From Streptomyces sp. NBRC 110035 (GTDB lineage: Bacteria > Actinomycetota > Actinomycetes > Streptomycetales > Streptomycetaceae), in the NCBI RefSeq assembly GCF_000829695.1, contig NZ_BBNN01000017.1, positions 248,001-312,000 on the forward strand: DNA of 64,000 nucleotides, given 5' to 3'. The position numbers and the translations under genes are program-made. The notes beneath the pieces are model-generated. The model did not search any database and was not told the origin of the DNA. It saw only the letters and a list, made by a program, of their open reading frames with translations. Shown one piece after another: positions 62,167-64,000 of this stretch (the stretch's first letter is position 1; each line of letters starts with the position of its first letter).

Positions 62167-62829
62167 ATGTTCGGCGTCATCGACCTCCCCACCTACCTGG
62201 CCGGCCTGATCCTCATCGTGCTGCTGCCCGGCCCCAACTCCCTGTACGTCCTGTCCGTCGCCGCCCGGCGCGGGGTGCGGGTCGGCTACAGGGCGGCGGC
62301 CGGGGTGTGGTGCGGGGACGCCGTGCTGATGACCCTGTCCGCGGCGGGCGTCGCCTCGCTGCTCCAGGCGAACGCCGTGCTGTTCGGCATCGTGAAGTAC
62401 GCGGGCGCCGGCTATCTGACGTGGCTCGCGGTCGGCATGCTGCGCGCGGCCTGGGGCATGTGGCGGACCCGGCGGGAACAGAGCGCCCTGGAGAGCGCCT
62501 CCCAGGCGGTTCGGGCCGACGCGGCCCCCGGGGAACGGCCGTACCGCAGGGCGCTGGTCATCAGCCTGCTCAACCCGAAGGCGATCCTGTTCTTCGTCTC
62601 CTTCTTCGTGCAGTTCGTCGACCCGGCCTACGCCTACCCGGCGCTCTCCTTCGTGGTCCTCGGCATCCTCGCCCAGATCGCCAGCGTCCTCTACCTGAGC
62701 GCCCTCATATTCGGCGGCACCCGGCTCGCCGCCGCCTTCCGCCGCCGCCGGGCCCTGTCGGCGGGCGCCACCTCGGCGGCGGGCGTCCTGTTCCTGGGCT
62801 TCGCGGCGAAGCTGTCCCTGGCGGCGTGA
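62167..62829 (+). CDS. LysE/RhtB-family amino acid exporter (LeuE-like)
   Basis: A 220-residue exporter with six hydrophobic segments. The family signature is LPGPNSLYVLSVAARRGVRV, followed by ALVISLLNPKAILFFVSFFV. LeuE-type proteins export leucine and analogues; the substrate here is not certain. ATG 62167 is chosen. No ribosome site is visible directly upstream, and tacagt about 40 bases before may be the -10. Confidence 0.9.
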   Translation: MFGVIDLPTYLAGLILIVLLPGPNSLYVLSVAARRGVRVGYRAAAGVWCGDAVLMTLSAAGVASLLQANAVLFGIVKYAGAGYLTWLAVGMLRAAWGMWRTRREQSALESASQAVRADAAPGERPYRRALVISLLNPKAILFFVSFFVQFVDPAYAYPALSFVVLGILAQIASVLYLSALIFGGTRLAAAFRRRRALSAGATSAAGVLFLGFAAKLSLAA

Positions 62830-62929
62830 GACCGGCGACCCGGTTTCTCCACCACGGGGATGCCGGAGAGCCGGGCCGGCCGCGGCAGTTCCGGGGCGCT
62901 GCTTGTCCCCGTTCGGGAACGGGTGGCGG

Positions 62930-63442
62930 CTACTTGGACGTGACGATCTCGACGAGGACGTGCCGGCGGCCCTCCGGGTCGGCGGCCTCCCCCACGGGGG
63001 CGAAGGAGTTGGGATCCACCTCGTACTGGTGTTCCTCGTCCTCGACGGTGGTGTGCAGGTCGGCCTGGTACGCGTTGGTCTGCACGCCGTAGACGGCCGG
63101 CAGTTCCAGGCTCAGGTAGCCGCTGTCGCCCGTGGTGCGGAAACAGACGGTGCTGTTGTTGCGCGTGTAGACCTTCAACAGCCCCGTCCCGCTGTCACAC
63201 GCGGCGAGAACGATGTGCCCGTCCCCCCGCTTGAGCAGGATGCCCTGCTCCTCGAGGATCTTGTCGGCCTGCGGGTACGCGAAGTCCTCGACGGCGTACC
63301 CCGGGTCCCCCTCCGCCACCGCGGCCATCGGCGGCGCCTCCTGCCCGCCCGGTCCCAAGCCGGAGAGCCCCGCACCCAGCCCCAGGACGGCCGCCCCGGC
63401 CGCCGTGCACGACAGCAGTGTCCGCGTAACGCGTTTCCTCAT
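62930..63442 (-). CDS. Secreted protein, unknown function
   Basis: A 170-residue protein with a basic N-terminus and signal sequence (RTLLSCTAAGAAVLGLGAGL). The mature part includes EDFAYPQADKILEEQGILLK, a HIVLAACDSGTGLLKVYTRN segment and VLVEIVTSK at the end. Two cysteines lie in the mature part (LAACDSG and STVCFRT) and could pair. I recognise a type of small secreted Streptomyces protein but no known activity. ATG 63442 has gaggaagagg directly upstream; an upstream GTG at 63466 would add 8 residues. Confidence 0.75.
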   Translation of the reverse strand: MRKRVTRTLLSCTAAGAAVLGLGAGLSGLGPGGQEAPPMAAVAEGDPGYAVEDFAYPQADKILEEQGILLKRGDGHIVLAACDSGTGLLKVYTRNNSTVCFRTTGDSGYLSLELPAVYGVQTNAYQADLHTTVEDEEHQYEVDPNSFAPVGEAADPEGRRHVLVEIVTSK

Positions 63443-64000
63443 CCTCTTCCTCACATGGTTGTACACCCCAGGGAACCTGAAGAGATCTGTGGTCCCGTCA
63501 GATCTAAAGCTTTCAGCTGCCGTCTGTCCACACGAAGGTGTCCGACATTCACGTTAAAAACGCATTGCGTGCAGTGAGGTGAGTGAATTTCCGTGAGTTT
63601 CCCGCCGAACCTCGTGGTGGGGCGGGAAAAGTTTATTCGCCGGAGAGGGCGGTCTTTCCGCTTGTTGGCGGGGTGTGACCGGGGTCGAGGCTGCGGAGTC
63701 GGCCCGCGTTCGGCTCCCGGTCGACTTCATGGCTGGTGGCGGTGTGGGCGCCGCTGCGCCGCCGATGTCTGAACGTACGGAAAATGCAGGGTGAAGGAAA
63801 AGGGGAATCCCGGTTTCCTCGAGGGTGGGAAGCGCTCGTTTTTTTATTTCCGCCCGCAGGTCGCCGCCCGGATGATCTAGTGCGTGAAGTGTCCGAACCG
63901 CCTGTCGCAACAGCGGCACCGGGGCGGCGCCGGTGCCGAGTCCGGGGAACGTGACAGCACCGGCGGCTCCTGGTCCTCGGCGGGCGGGGAGGAACGGTCC
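63443..64000. other. Intergenic region at the right end, less G+C rich
   Basis: No gene is supported. The stretch 63480-63620 is the most A/T-rich of the window. It contains agatct twice and a run gttaaaaacgcattgcg. A T7 run lies at about 63839-63845. A minus-strand frame at 63554-63919 has no family features and is probably chance. This is the likely promoter region of the secreted protein and of a gene beyond the window. Confidence 0.5.

Noticed and set aside
63554..63919. Possible 121-codon minus-strand gene near the right end
   Set aside because: No ribosome site, no family features, weak codon bias; treated as chance.

Overview
The window is a piece of Streptomyces-type chromosome. Base composition is very G+C rich, coding regions show the strong third-position G/C bias of actinomycetes, GTG starts are common (with an occasional TTG), and the backbone is Streptomyces core metabolism. 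No tRNA, rRNA, CRISPR array, insertion sequence or phage gene was seen. This is a core region with islands of decay rather than a mobile island.

Layout. 0.6-2.7 kb: sucCD (succinyl-CoA synthetase). 2.8-6.8 kb: an HTH/sigma-like membrane fusion protein, a large DUF6350-type membrane protein and a proline-rich membrane protein. 7.2-9.4 kb: purN-purH. 9.5-10.6 kb: a frameshifted kinase remnant and a perfect 52-bp palindrome. 10.7-14.8 kb: a small membrane protein, folD with a DUF3017 protein, and an HTH-TM-DUF2690 protein. 15.3-16.3 kb: mdh, preceded by three palindromes. 16.6-19.8 kb: a three-gene unit of unknown function whose first two products share a short STFAIG motif. 20.0-27.7 kb: choline/betaine genes (betB, a GMC choline dehydrogenase, and a betaine ABC transporter with a double permease). 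28.3-32.1 kb: an AhpD-like protein divergent from a MocR regulator, a lipoprotein and an ATP-grasp glutathionylspermidine synthase-like protein. 32.4-37.2 kb: glyA, trpS, a 2H phosphoesterase and YihY. 37.2-40.3 kb: a D,D-carboxypeptidase, an SCO4848-type protein and a metallophosphoesterase. 40.4-44.9 kb: a degraded stretch where a histidine kinase and an MMPL transporter have lost their 5' ends at one junction, plus TetR, XRE-cupin and VOC genes. 45.1-46.5 kb: two TM2 proteins around a DUF2752 protein. 46.6-50.0 kb: sdhCDAB. 50.3-54.7 kb: a UraD-like protein, a GH20 hexosaminidase and three hypothetical proteins. 54.9-58.6 kb: two tandem ECF sigma/membrane protein pairs. 58.9-63.4 kb: an L,D-transpeptidase, a methylmalonyl-CoA mutase large subunit, a LysE exporter and a secreted protein.

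How it fits together. Three TCA-cycle loci (sucCD, mdh, sdhCDAB) lie within 50 kb, and a mutase that can feed succinyl-CoA lies just beyond. glyA, folD, purN and purH form a serine-to-formyl-folate-to-purine route. betBA plus the transporter make and import glycine betaine. YihY, the D,D-carboxypeptidase, GH20 and L,D-transpeptidase genes concern the envelope.

The most unusual items are the STFAIG-motif gene unit (16.6-19.8 kb), the paired ECF sigma/two-cysteine membrane proteins (54.9-58.6 kb), the HTH/sigma-like/TM fusion (2.8-4.1 kb), the nested palindromes before mdh, and seven gene remnants that record local genome reduction. All functional assignments rest on reading motifs by eye and on remembered family features; no database search was run.
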